A DNA stretch of 64,000 bases from contig OU342633.1 of assembly GCA_910589415.1 (NCBI GenBank), positions 36,338,210 to 36,402,209 on the forward strand, read 5' to 3'. The DNA comes from Malachius bipustulatus (taxonomy: Eukaryota > Arthropoda > Insecta > Coleoptera > Melyridae). The number at the start of each line of letters is the position of its first letter. Within the stretch, counting starts at the first letter, position 1. This document shows, piece after piece, positions 1 through 11,450 of this stretch. The notes below the pieces were generated by a model that was not told where the DNA came from, did no database searches, and was given only the letters and a program-made list of their open reading frames with translations. Position numbers and translations under genes: made by a program.

Positions 1-130
1 ATTTCGATTTTAAAAACGCTCCTGTGGCTTTATCTTTTAAGATTAGTGAACGAAATTTTGGGTCCTTGTAAAATTTGGGAATGACGTTGGATTTTCGTTG
101 AAAAACTTTCAAAAAGTCCCATCACTTCTA

Positions 131-330
131 CAGGGTGTCCCTTCAAAATTCCAGGTATCCGGTTTTTGTCATCTCATTTCAGGTCGCAGTTTTGAATCTA
201 GGAGGCTGAAATTTTTGTGGGAGTAAGATATCCACAAGGAGTGGTCTGGTATTGCACTTGAGCAAAATCGGCCGAGCCGTTTCAAAATGGCAGCCATTTG
301 AATTTTCGGAAAATTTCCAATTTTTTGAGC
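131..330. repeat. End of a CAGGGTG-type DNA transposon
   Basis: A TA dinucleotide (129-130) is followed by CAGGGTGTCCC, the typical terminus of insect long-TIR mariner/MITE families. The adjoining text from about 175 to 260 recurs in diverged form near 28995-29085. No matching long inverted repeat is seen nearby. The only facing end is ACACCCTG plus TA at 1325-1334, so this is either one element with 8-bp ends (131-1332) or two unrelated fragments. I favour fragments. Confidence 0.4.
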
Positions 331-890
331 CCCCGTATGAGCAAGATGGCAAAAAAACTTTGAAATCAAATTAACAGGATTTGAAGAAAATTATTGGAAA
401 TTTGAGTTAATGCAATAAAATTAGCATATTTTCCATTAATAAGCCAGTGTCGTGGGTAGGAAAAAGGGTGAAAATGTGTCAATTCTATAACCGTTTATGA
501 GTCCGTTTTTGAAGAAGTTGAACCGAAATTTTCCATTTTTTTTTGCTTTAACATATAATTTGATGTCTTAGCTTCAATTCGCCTCGATTAATGTAGCACT
601 TTAAACGAAAAACAAAAAAGTTTTTCGCTTGTGCAAAATTAGCTTACACTTATATAAAATTATTAAATCAATGAAAGGGTTCGCAATTTCTTTTTTATTT
701 TTTTTAACATTCAATTATGAATGGTTCTGAAAATTAGAAGAGCAAACGCAACAACAATTAAATCACCTACATGCAGGTGAAAAAAGTATTCAAATTGGTG
801 TTTTAATAACAAAGATACGACCAGTTTAAAAAATAAAATGTGTAGGATGAAGTATTGGACGTACTACATATATCTACTCGATCATCGCTA
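331..890. other. Unassigned AT-rich stretch
   Basis: I see no coding, repeat or RNA signal that I can support here. Confidence 0.4.
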
Positions 891-897
891 CAAACTT

Positions 898-985
898 CAA
901 AGGCCCCTTGGCTGAGTTAGTTAGACAAGGTACCCTTGCCTAAATAGTAAACTGTTGATGCGGGTTCGAAACCACGAGAGGGTTA
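898..985 (+). repeat. tRNA-derived SINE head or tRNA pseudogene
   Basis: TGGCTGAGTTAG matches the pol III box A pattern, and about 50 bp downstream GGTTCGAAACC is a perfect box B. The T-arm and acceptor stems pair poorly, so this is not a functional tRNA. A T-rich and A-rich tail follows. A tRNA-headed SINE or a decayed tRNA copy fits best. Confidence 0.5.
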
Positions 986-1229
986 TTCTTTTTTTTTGGT
1001 AGGTAGGTGGTTTTCCGCTTTTCCCCCCAAAAAAATCGGATTATTTTTTCATTATATTCATTATATAACAAAAAAAAATAGGAAGAAAATATTTATTATT
1101 GAATCGCATAAAAATACACTATTTCTGCGATTGATGCGCAAGAAGGTTTTTAGAAACGTAAAGTGGCGACTCAATAAATCTACGAATAAATCAATTTAAC
1201 AGATAATATGTTACCTCAAATAATAAGTG

Positions 1230-1332
1230 GCCTCGATAGAAGAGTGTTTCTGCTAAATTTTGTAGGGTTTCATCAAACCGTTGCAAAGATATCGTGGTTT
1301 AAAAGTTAAGCTCAATCATAGAAAACACCCTG
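1230..1332. repeat. End of a CAGGGTG-type element, inverted
   Basis: The sequence ends in AACACCCTG followed by TA (1333-1334), the mirror image of a CAGGGTGTT terminus. The inner text, with its 'gcaaagatatcg' phrase, does not match the end at 131, so I do not pair the two with confidence. Confidence 0.35.
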
Positions 1333-1691
1333 TATCTTCGTTCGTTGTAAAAAAAAAATTGTCATAAGTTCAGGCTTGCCTCGATCTACCCTACTTGGCA
1401 TTACCGCGCATTAGTCCTGAATCATTCTGTATATTACCATCAACTAGGAAGAATGGGGGCAAACAAAGTCAACGGCTGGGAAAGTGGAAGCGGTTGAAGG
1501 TCAGTATCCAAAGATACGATTTCGGATCCGCGAACAGCAGGGATTCGCTTGGGGTGGACGGGAGTAGTCGTAGGTCAATTTAGATAATTCGGGAGAGAAA
1601 CAGAGAGTTGAGGAGAGTTCCTTCGCACCGTGCAGTTTCTCATTTAATTATAGATTTTAATATAAAAATAGGAATGTAATAAATAGGAACT

Positions 1692-1842
1692 AGGGGATTC
1701 CCCTAGCTTTAAGAATGGATTTGGATGGTTCTCCTTGTTTGAAAGCTTGATTCGGGGGCTCCCCTAAATTTAAGATGGGAGATGGAGGGATCCCCTAATT
1801 TTCAGAAGAGAGTTGGGGGTCCCCCTAGTTTTAAGAATATGG
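1692..1842. repeat. Degenerate minisatellite with GGGGnTCCCCTA core
   Basis: Four imperfect units, about 30-60 bp apart, each carry a run of G, a C-rich complement and 'cccctar-ttttaaga'. Each core (GGGGATTCCCC, GGGGGCTCCCC, GGGATCCCC, GGGGGTCCCCC) is close to palindromic and could form a small hairpin. No coding potential was found. Confidence 0.55.
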
Positions 1843-1859
1843 GAAAAACTATGAATATC

Positions 1860-4800
1860 AGAAATTTATTACTGCAAGCAATGTTGTCAAACAATGCAAT
1901 TCCTTTTCGATAGAAATTTTTTTTGCAGATAAAACAGAATTAAACGTAAGAATTTTGGTTGAAAGACCAGAATGTAGAAAAATGCTTAGCAAAACTCCAA
2001 AATATTGCCGGCAAGAAATACAATTTTGCCTTTATGTAGGGAGTTTCACAAAAAGAAACAGAATATAGGTAAAGTTCTAAAAATACATCAAAGCAGTGTT
2101 GCCAATTTTTGCACTTTTTCCGCAAGCTAAGCATTTTTCTTGGCAAACCAGAATAATTCAAAAATGGTTGTCAGAAATATCCCGTAGTATTAACTATACA
2201 ATTTCTTCTTATGATGAGACTTTTTTCAGAAAAACTTAAAGGTAGAATAATGGTCCTTCGAAATATTTTAAAGCCAGATTGCCAAATCAAGCTACTTCTC
2301 TGTAGGTTAAGGATTCTTGTAGAATAATTAATTATGAATTAGAAAGATTTGACATTATTTTTGAAAATTGTCGTGAAGTCACCACTCTAGATTTTTTGCA
2401 GAAAAACTGAACTGTGGGACAAGTGCCACAAGATTAAAGTGACAAATGCAGCAATGTTGCCAAATTGTGTGATTTTTCTCTACTTATATTTACAATTTAT
2501 TGAGGAGTGAATAAAATAGCAAATTAAACATGAATACTAACAGAAACTATGAATAGATCATTGTTGCCAAAACATGCAACTTCTTCTAACACTTTAATGA
2601 TTTTTTTTATATAAATAGGAATATGGAAACATTTATGAAACATAGGCAGAATTATTTCCAGTTTAAGAATCTAAATTTAGCCACTGCTTCCATGAAATTT
2701 TCTTCCCATTTTACTGAAAACTCAGTGTTGCTAAAAAGAAAAATTTGGCAACAGGTCTGTTGTACATCTGTTGGGAATAGGGAATGCTATTTTAATTAAT
2801 TTTAACAAAAACAAATTGAATGGGCGTCAATTTATTGATGAAGCAGTGCTGTCAGATTATGAGATATCTCTTTAGATTGAAAACGTTTGTAGCTAGTTCA
2901 GAATTTAGTAAGAATTTCGAGAGCCCCTGCAACAGAAAATTTAATTAATTGTTGATGTAATATTTTTAATTTCAAAGCCAGTTAAAAGTTTATAACCAAT
3001 TTTATAATCCATAAACCAGACATTAAAAAAATTCATTAGGTACTGTTCTTATTTTAGATTTCTCCAACGGGTCCTTATAAGACTTCTTGTAGGATTTTAA
3101 TGACCCACTTTTCTACCTTAATAATAATTTATCGTGAACACGGCTGCAGAATCGTATACTTCGTTATTTCAAGAGATGATGGAGGAAAACAAATAATGCT
3201 TCCTGTAATGATCCCATCTTTCAGTATCTTATTATTTTGATCTTGGTGGTTTGTAGTCCTCTAAATTAGTTCCTTCGGCAATAAAAACTCTCGTAAAAAC
3301 TCAATTTTCCCTTTCATTGTCACAAGGAGTGGCTGGAATAAAACAGAACGCTCCCAGAAGGGAAACACTTTTCTTTCTCGTTATCTCTTTTTATGGATCT
3401 TTTAGTGTCGACTCTTTCAATTTACCGTTTTCTAATTATCGATTTATTTTCGTCGTTAAATTTACAAGTTGTTTAGTAGAATACCAAATGGGTACACATA
3501 AAATACTCGTACCTTCCCCAGGTGATCGTATTTTCTAATTCACGTAAGAATACGCTCTCTTTCTATTATTGTTAAAAAATTATTCGAAATTAAATTGTTG
3601 AAAAAAATGTTGCCAAGTCATGCATTTTCCTTTTGTGTTAAGGACATTTACAGAAATATAAGAATGCAAGAATGTTTTACCCGTAATCATTTCTGAAAAG
3701 CTGTGTTGTAAAATCGTATACTTTATCCTAAAATGAAGGTATTTTATATGAAAAATCAGTTTTTATACAGGAAGGACTTAAGTGCTTAAGAACGAATTCA
3801 AATAAATTGTACAAGAAATGTTGCTAAATCATGCAGCTTCCACTTGCGTTAGGGTTTTTGGAGAAATGTGAAAAAGTAAGAAGAATTCTATATGAAAATA
3901 CCAACTCTATACTTACCTATTCAAGGCAGTGTTGTCAAACCAAGTCATTTATCTTGAGGTTGGGGATTTGGAAGAATCAGGCAGAATCATACCGAAAAGC
4001 CCTTAATCAAAGTAGTGTTGCCAAGTCTAACAAATTTTCCTTTTTTTAAAGACTTTAGAGGGAAGACCAGAATACAAGAAGAGTCTAATGACTCCAAATG
4101 AATTGTTAAAAATATTGCCAAATCCTAACCATGAAAATTACACTTACGTTTTAGGGTTTTACACACAACTTACTTATTTAAAGCAGTGTTGTTAAACCGT
4201 GCCATTTCTATTTAGACTAGTGATTTGGGAGAATGTAGGCAGAATTCTATGAAATACAAAAAAAGCATTTAATCGAAGTAGTGTTGCCAAGTCTAATAAA
4301 TTCTCCTTAAATTTCACTTAAGGGTTAGGGTTTTTACAAAAGTGTGAACAAGTAAGCAGAATACTATGAAAAAAACCTATTTATTCAAGGCAGTGTTGTC
4401 AAACCATGCCATTCCTTATTTATTGGAGATTTGGGAGGATGCATCCAGGCAGAAAAGCACCGAAAAGCAATTAGCCAAAGTAGTGTTGTCAATTCTAAAA
4501 AATTCTCCTTATTTTAAAGATTTTAACCGAAAGACCAGAACAGAAGAATAGTCCAAGAAAGCCTCGAAATTAATTGTGAATATCAATGTTGCTAAATTGT
4601 TCCATTTCTAAGAAAACCCTAAATATGCGTGAATGAGAAAGATTAAAAAATAATCGTGCAATGTTGCAAAATAATTTAATTGTTCCTTGCGATAATAAGG
4701 ATTCTGCAGAAATATAAGAATTAGGGCAAAGTTCTATGAAATGCCCCTAATCACTTGTTCAAAGCAGTGTTGCCAGACCACGTAATTCCATCTTACGTTT

Positions 4801-4900
4801 AGAATCTTTAAAAAATTTAATGTATGAAGAATGCTATGAAATAAACCAAAACCATTGCCAAGCTAGGTAATTTCTCGTTAGGTTTAGGATCTTGCAGATA
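1860..4900. repeat. Degenerate satellite with GTGTTGCCAA motif
   Basis: About twenty diverged copies of '(c)agtGTTGcCAAacCatgcaatttc' follow one another. Examples lie near 1880, 2094, 2451, 2563, 2727, 3607, 3702, 3819, 3927, 4013, 4183, 4278, 4391, 4482, 4585, 4660, 4765 and 4849. Spacing is about 75-180 bp, and in 3.8-4.8 kb two subtypes alternate ('cagtgttgtcaaacc' and 'agtgttgccaagtc'). The stretch 2900-3600 holds only weak copies. Short ORFs here are by-products of the repeat. Confidence 0.65.
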
Positions 4901-5740
4901 GGACAAAATATAGTCAAAAAAAAGGACCTTTAATTAGTTGATGATTTTTTAAAGAACAAATTAAAACGTAGCATTAGAAAGATCTGAAATTATTTATTAA
5001 CTACAAATTTCTGCTTATGGATTTTTTCAGGAATCTCACTAGTCAGTCAGTTTATTATTTTCATAATCATAATAACACCTTCTGACAAAGACTAAAAAAT
5101 ATTTTTTACTTATTTAATTATAGTAATAAATGAACAAAATTGACCTAGTTTTAATTTTCAAACAGTCCAATCGATCTGAATATCATCAGAATCTCAGTCA
5201 CAGTACTTCTTTGATTCATCTTTCCCACAAAAGACCCTCCCTGGTGGAAATTTCCTTTTATAGGGGATTTTTCAGTTATCAAGAATCAAGATATCGGTTC
5301 TTATTTGATGTGAACAGCAAGCATAAAGCGCGTTGTCGAAGCGTAGGAAGCCGGCGATGAAACCCTCTGATTTAGGGAGAAAGGGCTCGAATTATTTCAG
5401 GGTTACGGTACGGCTAAAACAGGCCACTTGGAACGAACCTACCTAATGAGATCCTTTCATTGTAAGTCGTAGAAGTTTCGCTAAGACATAATTTGATTGC
5501 ATAAATTCGGAACGATTAGCTGAGGATTATGCGAGTCTTCAAGCTGAACATCTCGTCCTATATTACTTCACACCAATTACGATCCCTGGGATCCTAATAA
5601 TTTCTCCGATTTCATCACAAATTAATCAGTGTGCATCATCTATTTCATTACAGTACCAATTATTACAGCGTTTAAATGAAGTCTGGGCTTGAACTTTATC
5701 ATCCTTAGATCTAGTGTTTATAAGGGTTTGTCTTTATCAG
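4901..5740. other. Unassigned AT-rich stretch
   Basis: A 76-codon open frame at 5130-5360 has no recognisable domain and no supporting context. I do not call it a gene. Confidence 0.4.
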
Positions 5741-5744
5741 ATTG

Positions 5745-6640
5745 CACTATACGTAAGACCTCCAGGTAGACCTTACGCAAGTCAGCTAAATGTACCTAAT
5801 TTCTGGCACGTCAGCTCATTTAGATTTGCTAATTTGATCACTTTAAATTCGCCCAGGTAAGCTCATTTAAAAATTTTCAAGGTCAGCTCGTTGCTACTTC
5901 TTCAAGTTAAGTTCAAGCTTATCTATACTTCATTATTATAAAGACAGAAGACATGAACGCTCATCACCTCACAGCCGAACAATGTTGAAGCCAGAAACAC
6001 GTTTCTAGAGGAAGATGTTTCGTGACTTAGGCATTCAATTAGAAAGGCTCCTTCGAAATTCCAGACCTGAGGGGTTGAAAAGGGGTGGATACATTGTTAT
6101 GTGAAATTAATGCACAGCCCAAACTGCTGAAACAGAAAACATGAGGTTGAAAGAAAATTTAGGGTAACTTCAGTCGTGACTGAAATATCCTGAAAAAAAC
6201 TAAAAAATCGAGTTTTCTTATTCTAAAAAAAAAATTCGTGACTTCTATTGCACATAGAATACATTGATCTCATACCAAAGTCTGAGAAAAATTATGCTGA
6301 AAGATATGAATATCCATATCCTCCTTGTTGGAGCTCATCAGCATGCCACATCGGCAAGTCTTCTACCTTTTGCGTAAGACCGGTCGATGACTGAAAATGA
6401 AAATTCACATTGAACTCAAGGATCTAGAATCAGTAGCTGGGATGGGCTGCTAATTCCTTACCGAATATAAGGTCAGTCATTTTGAATTACTTCAGGTTAG
6501 GTAGTTTATTTCGAACTTTGAGCTCTTCTAGGCCAGCTCATTATGACTTCAGGTCAGCTAATTTGGTCTTCTTCCAGGTCAGCTCATTTTTATTTCTTCC
6601 AAGTCAGCTCAGTTTTATTCCATTCAGGTCAGCTAAGTTC
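5745..6640. repeat. Minisatellite patches with GGTCAGCTCATT core
   Basis: Two clusters, about 5760-5910 and 6470-6640, repeat 'caGGTCAGCTcAttt' every ~28-35 bp with substitutions (AAGTCAGCT, ACGTCAGCT, GGCCAGCT). The interval 5910-6470 holds nothing I can identify. The last unit abuts the R1 remnant that begins near 6640. Confidence 0.6.
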
Positions 6641-6699
6641 TGGACGTGGAAGGAAAATTGTTTGAGCAGATAACCGGAACAGGCGATCTAAAGTCTGTA

Positions 6700-7487
6700 C
6701 ACTGAGAGTTGTCTGTTGTGATAACTAAGAATACATCATCTCGTTATGTTTCTTACTCCTTCTATTGCATTGCATAGTCAATCGAGTTAAAATGGGACGT
6801 ATTGTCAGAAATACGTTTGAATCGTCAGCAATTCTAAAAAGATGAGCGAGAGTGAGACGGAAGTATCGACTCGCGTCTTGATAAATTAGATTGATACGAT
6901 AAGATTGTCGTCCAGCTCATCGGCTACTGTCAGTTGACAGTGACAGCGCTAAATATACTGATGAGATTTGATATTTGAAACGTTTTTAATACGAAATTAG
7001 CAGAATTCCTGTGTTATATTGTACGGTGTGATAAACTATGAGTAACTTAATTTCGCGAATGCCTAAAAATCTATTTCCTTGTTTTGCCTGGGAAACGATT
7101 GAACTCCCTAGTACGTGGACTTGTGGTTAAATTGCTGGAATATTTTACTTGCAAATAAGAAAACGGAGGTGTTATTCTTTCTTTTAAACGGCAACCAGCA
7201 GGTAGGTGACATGATATTTCTATCATGATGATAACAATAATTATTATGATTCTTATTTACTTGCATTATATAATATTTGTTATTAAAAAGTTGCAAGGCA
7301 CTACTTCGTCAATAACTTGTCGAAATAATATATTTGTAGGATATTCATTATTCCTCAACACACGCCACTGACACGAACTGCGATACCACATCTGGTTCGA
7401 CTTAGAAATAAGTGTACGATTCAAATCGAATTAAATGAAATTGTTTAGTCAGAATCAGTGTGGCATGACAACGGACAACTCTCAGTG
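6700..7487. mobile_element. TA-flanked MITE A (788 bp) inside the R1 remnant
   Basis: The termini are inverted copies beginning CACTGAGAGTTGTC and continuing for about 20 bp with one mismatch. Each is flanked by TA (6698-6699 and 7488-7489). The interior is AT-rich with no transposase. The flanks rejoin R1 coding motifs (GKLFEQI...GDLKS upstream, EYGFREGR downstream), which independently supports the boundaries. It is a non-autonomous DNA element. CACTG ends would also suit Chapaev-like elements, but the 4-bp flanks differ (TGTA and TACA), so only TA is safe. Confidence 0.75.
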
Positions 7488-7693
7488 TACAGAGAGTATC
7501 GAATATGGATTTCGAGAAGGTAGGCAAACCGTAGATGCCATTAATAGTGTCCTACGCTTACGAGTGTTTCCGAGTATCTATCGGAAAGTGTTATAATTAT
7601 GAAAGCAGCGGGAACGATCAAGACTCTCATTATAAAGAGTGGCATTCCCATGGGTGGGTACTGGGGCCGATGCTTTGGAACCTCCTATACATA

Positions 7694-9020
7694 CAGACTG
7701 TCCGTTTTTCGCGTGCCACTATGGGGATCTCGCTTATCTTAAGAGATACGAAGTTGGTTAAATTAGGGCAAAGTAGCGTATTTTTGCGCTGATTGATAAT
7801 CTGAAAAGAAATTTGAGCTGTCATTATTAGTTGTCAAAATATTTCAAAAAAACTGAAATTTTCAATATTTGTTTTTATTTTTTTATTCAAAAACTAATCA
7901 AGCAAGCCATTTTTAACTGAAACATTGTTAAGACACTTTTCAACAAGGAAACCAAAAATAATTTTACAATAGCTCTAGCACTTGAGATAGAAGAAAATCG
8001 ATGGTCAGCTTTGTTTTTTCTTATGGGCGCCATATTGGATTTTTCCATTTTTAGATTACTTTAATTTTTCTCTTTACAACGATGTATCACACATGTTATT
8101 TCATTATTGAATGTTTGGCGAAAATAAAATTTCTTATCTTGTGTCCAGAGTGCTTTGAAGAAATGTCAAGGGTCTTTTGTTTTCAACAAAACTTTGACGA
8201 TTCGACCAGTCGTCTGCGTCGACATTGAATTATTAATCGAGGAAAAAGCCACTTCTCAAATAAAATTATTAATTAAACAATGGTTAACAAAGACGAATAA
8301 ATTAACAACTGGTAATGTGTTCACAGCATGTGCTCAAAAATCTCCCCTTAACTAATTGCAAGCACAATTATTGCACCCTTTTCCTAAGATTCGCTACAGC
8401 TCTCAACGCGTCTCTTCTTCTAAAATGCCGTGCCTGAGTGTGGTAACAATTCGTTGTTGAAGTTCATCGACGTCGGCTGGAAATGTTTTAGAAATCTTAT
8501 TTTTCATTGGCCCCCACAAAAAATAGTCCAATGGGGACAAGTCAGGTGACCGTGCTGGCCAGCGTTCGTCGCCATTATTTGCAATTACTTGGTTGGGAAA
8601 CATTTCTGACAAGAATTCTCTCACCCTACCAGCATTATGAGGCGGCGCCCCATCCTGCTTTATTTTAAAGTGGCTTTTTCCTCGATTAATAATTCAATGT
8701 CGACGCTGTCCATCGATTTTCTTCTATCTCAAGTGCTAGAGCTATTGTAAAATTATTTTTGGGTTCCTTGTTGAAAAGTGTCTTAACAATGTTTCAGTTA
8801 AAAATGGCTTGCTTGATTGGTTTTTGAATAAAAAAATAAAAACAAAAATTGAAAATTTCAGTTTTTTTGAAATATCTTGAGAACTAATAATGACAGCTCA
8901 AATTTCTTTTCAGATTATCAATCAGCGCAAAAATACGCTACTTTGCCCTAATTTAACCAACTTCATATCTCTTAAGATAAGCGAGATCCCCATAGTGGCA
9001 CGCGAAAAACGGACAGTCTG
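7694..9020 (-). mobile_element. DD41D mariner-like element B with 311-bp TIRs
   Basis: Long inverted repeats 7694-8004 and 8710-9020, 311 bp each, start with CAGACTGTCCG. They are flanked by TA target-site duplications (7692-7693 and 9021-9022). The interior holds a truncated transposase on the minus strand. A further 39-bp inverted match (8216-8254 with 8668-8706) shows that the arms were once longer: the right arm lacks about 211 bp present in the left arm. The element interrupts the R1 reverse transcriptase between its QGS-LGP and FADD boxes. Confidence 0.85.
8403..8660 (-). pseudogene. Truncated IS630-Tc1-mariner transposase (DDE domain, C-terminal half)
   Basis: The minus-strand frame holds the second catalytic aspartate in 'QDGAPPHN' (codon at 8652-8654) and the third in 'ARSPDLSPLDYFLWG' (codon at 8526-8528). 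That leaves exactly 41 residues between them, the DD41D spacing. It runs on to a typical 'DVDELQQRI' C-terminal helix and stops at 8403. The N-terminal helix-turn-helix half and the first aspartate are missing, so it cannot encode an active enzyme. A complete transposase of this type binds its own TIRs and cuts and pastes the element into TA sites. Confidence 0.85.
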
Positions 9021-10064
9021 TATAACAATTTTCTGGAATGCCTAAGGGCGTGGAACTGATCGGGTTTGCGGACGATATCGCGTCACTCGTGAATGAGCGC
9101 TAATACCGATATGCCTCACCGTGCAAGGGGTGAAAAGTGTCCCAAGCAGAGCCATCAAGTATCTGGGAGTATGGTTGGCCACCAAAGTAACCTTCTCAGA
9201 GCACGTGAAGAGCACAATAGCGAAGACGGGAAACACTTTTTCTTCAAATCCCATATCCTCTGAGAAGGTTGGTTATCATCACAGCTATTCTCATCTTTGA
9301 TGCTGCAGCTCGAAACAGCTCAATGGAACTACAGTTGTACCACAACCTCAAGTTACTTAGCCGGGAAATGCATTTTCTTCCTCTACTTCTTCCCTGCATC
9401 TTTCCCTGCATAATTTTCTGTCTGCAACACTATATATTTCTCGCCCCTCATAACATGGCTCACTTTAACTGTGTTTAATATCTGCATTTCCTTCCACAGT
9501 CATTCCAGTACTTCTTCATTTGTTATCTTGTCTACCTAAATTTTTCTCAAGATCCTTCTTATGACCCCATCTCAACACTGCCACTGTTCTATACGCGCTG
9601 ATGCTCAATATCAAGCGTGATCTATTCGAAGTTGCCGGATGCGGCATTAGCGTGGATATGGTTAACAGCGCAGCGTCAGGACCATTTCCACAAAGGGGAG
9701 TGATATCGTACGGATACCACCTATTGATCTCCTCATACAGAAGAGAGTCTTCCTTAAAAGAAAGCTGAAGGATGTCAAATCTGAGCTACAACGACGCTGG
9801 TAGGGAGAGTGGTACCCATGGGAGGTGGACCATGAGGCTCATACGTTACATTCAAAACACATTCAAAAGACTTCGGAGAGATCGACTACTTCCTTACCGT
9901 ACTGCAATGAGATCGATGATTTCAACCACATGCTCTCTTATTGGGAAAACGTGAAAACAAATTGTCTGGAGAGGACAGGGAAAACCTTTGATGTCTAGAC
10001 TAGAATGTCGCTGAAGAACTGGTAGATGTGGAGGAAACATGATGGAGGGCTCCATACGATTCAA

Positions 10065-10980
10065 TTAGTTTTAACTTTTGCTTCATGTATATAGTTTTAT
10101 AAATAACACCTGGATAATTTTCAGGAATTGGGTATCATCAGCTATTATTATGTATACTTACCTACACTAAATATAGACCTCTTAGCTTTTTTAAAGGTTA
10201 AACACTTAGACGGTTTTCAAAGGTTAGAAAGATTAGGAACACTATTCTGAAAGTGGCATCAGTTTATTATCTAACCAACCTCTATTTTTGAGATTGAATC
10301 TTATTATTGTTCCGTCTAATCAGATGAAATTGTCAAAATAAAGTTTTCTGAAAGACAAAATTTTAGATTGCCGGGTAAAGACACGTTTCACTGATTATTT
10401 TCCGCTCGTCAATCATTTCACCAAGGAAATGCTTGTGCAGAACAAAGAGATAGTCAAAGTACCTACTTAAACAATTATTATTTAATCGGAAAAATCGTGA
10501 CCTACTTGGCGTTCCCCATACGGTGGTTATATCAATTTGTTTCTACTAGCAAAAGTACCCCCACTTGAACTTCCCTGATATATTTCATGATTTGTGTCAG
10601 TAAATTCGATGACAGGCGACCGCGATTTTCTCCATTTATTTGAAAATATTTCATAACACAAGCTTTACAGAGTATTCTTTCCGCGTCGCTGAAGAAATAC
10701 AAAAGCTCTGGATTCCATTTCCGGAAATACTGGAGATCTAGGTGAAAATCTCAATCTCGGGACGATTTCCTTTTCCCTTTTCACCGCTTCAAATCTCTTA
10801 TCCTTTCAAGTGTTCCTTTTAAGTTGCTACCAGATGTATGTATGTCTTCATAGAATCGTTTGAAGATGGAAATTATAATTCCTATAATTTATTTATATTG
10901 GGAGGGGTCCCTCGCCTTTGTTGTTTAATATGATTACATTTTATCAATTTATTTAAATAAAGTTATAAATAAACTTATCT
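10065..10980. other. Unassigned stretch
   Basis: I see no gene, RNA or repeat that I can support between the R1 remnant and the next element. Confidence 0.4.
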
Positions 10981-10984
10981 AATT

Positions 10985-11376
10985 ATCTATGTTCATTATT
11001 GTCTATCACTTATGTCAATCCTGAAATAGAGGTTAATTTAAAAGATAAAAAATTGAAACTTTGAGGATTTTTTTTTTTTTTTGAGTAAAGTTTTTTGGCC
11101 ACTTTGAGTAAAGTGGCCAAAAAAATCGATGTTTCTTCATATATCTGTAGAAATCAATCAATAAAATCAAAATCGATGAAAAGAAATATCAAAAAACTAA
11201 TTAAATTAAACAAAAAAAAAACATAAAATATGGAAATTATAGGTAGAGTGATTGATAGATGGTAGAGTAATAAAACTGACCAATAATCTGAAGAGGGTAT
11301 AAAGAGCATGAATCCTTAAAGTTTGAATTTTTTTCTTTATATTCGGGGGACATAAGTGATGGACCACCCAGTATAC
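10985..11376. mobile_element. Degenerate inverted-repeat element with internal hairpin
   Basis: The inverted pair GTCTATCACTTATGTC (11001-11016) and GACATAAGTGATGGAC (11349-11364) matches at 15 of 16 positions. A second inverted block, 'aaaattgaaactttgaggatt' like, occurs near 11048-11070 and 11309-11331. Between them lies a perfect 15-bp stem with a 4-nt loop (11091-11105 and 11110-11124, TTTTTTGGCCACTTT). The right end, CACCCAGTA, resembles a mariner terminus, while the left end is eroded. No transposase is present. Confidence 0.5.
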
Positions 11377-11450
11377 TGTAGAGGATGAAAAAAATAGATC
11401 AGCGAGACATGTCTGACTTGTTTCGCTTTAATTTTTTATTTTTTAATGTA

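Larger units (their letters stand above)
6640..10060 (+). pseudogene. R1-clade non-LTR retrotransposon ORF2 remnant, twice interrupted
   Basis: Pieces of an R1-type reverse transcriptase lie in order on the plus strand. They are: 'GKLFEQI' (about 6650-6672); 'YGFREGRQTVDAINSV' (7504-7551, the QYGFRxGRSTvDAI block); 'VLGPMLWNLLY' (about 7658-7690, the QGSvLGPxLWN block); 'FADDIASLV' (from 9064, the catalytic F/YADD box); 'IKYLGVWLA' (about 9150-9180); and 'GRWTMRLI' near 9818, which matches the C-terminal 'GRWThRLI' region of R1 ORF2. Stops and frameshifts run through all pieces. The retroelement was first inserted here, then cut by element A (6700-7487) and element B (7694-9020). I recognise nothing in 9300-9600. 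Family placement is from remembered R1/TRAS-type motifs. Confidence 0.8.

Noticed and set aside
131..1332. Single 1.2-kb CAGGGTGT...ACACCCTG element
   Set aside because: Only 8 bp of the ends match, and true members of these families here have arms of 150-700 bp. Left as two fragments.
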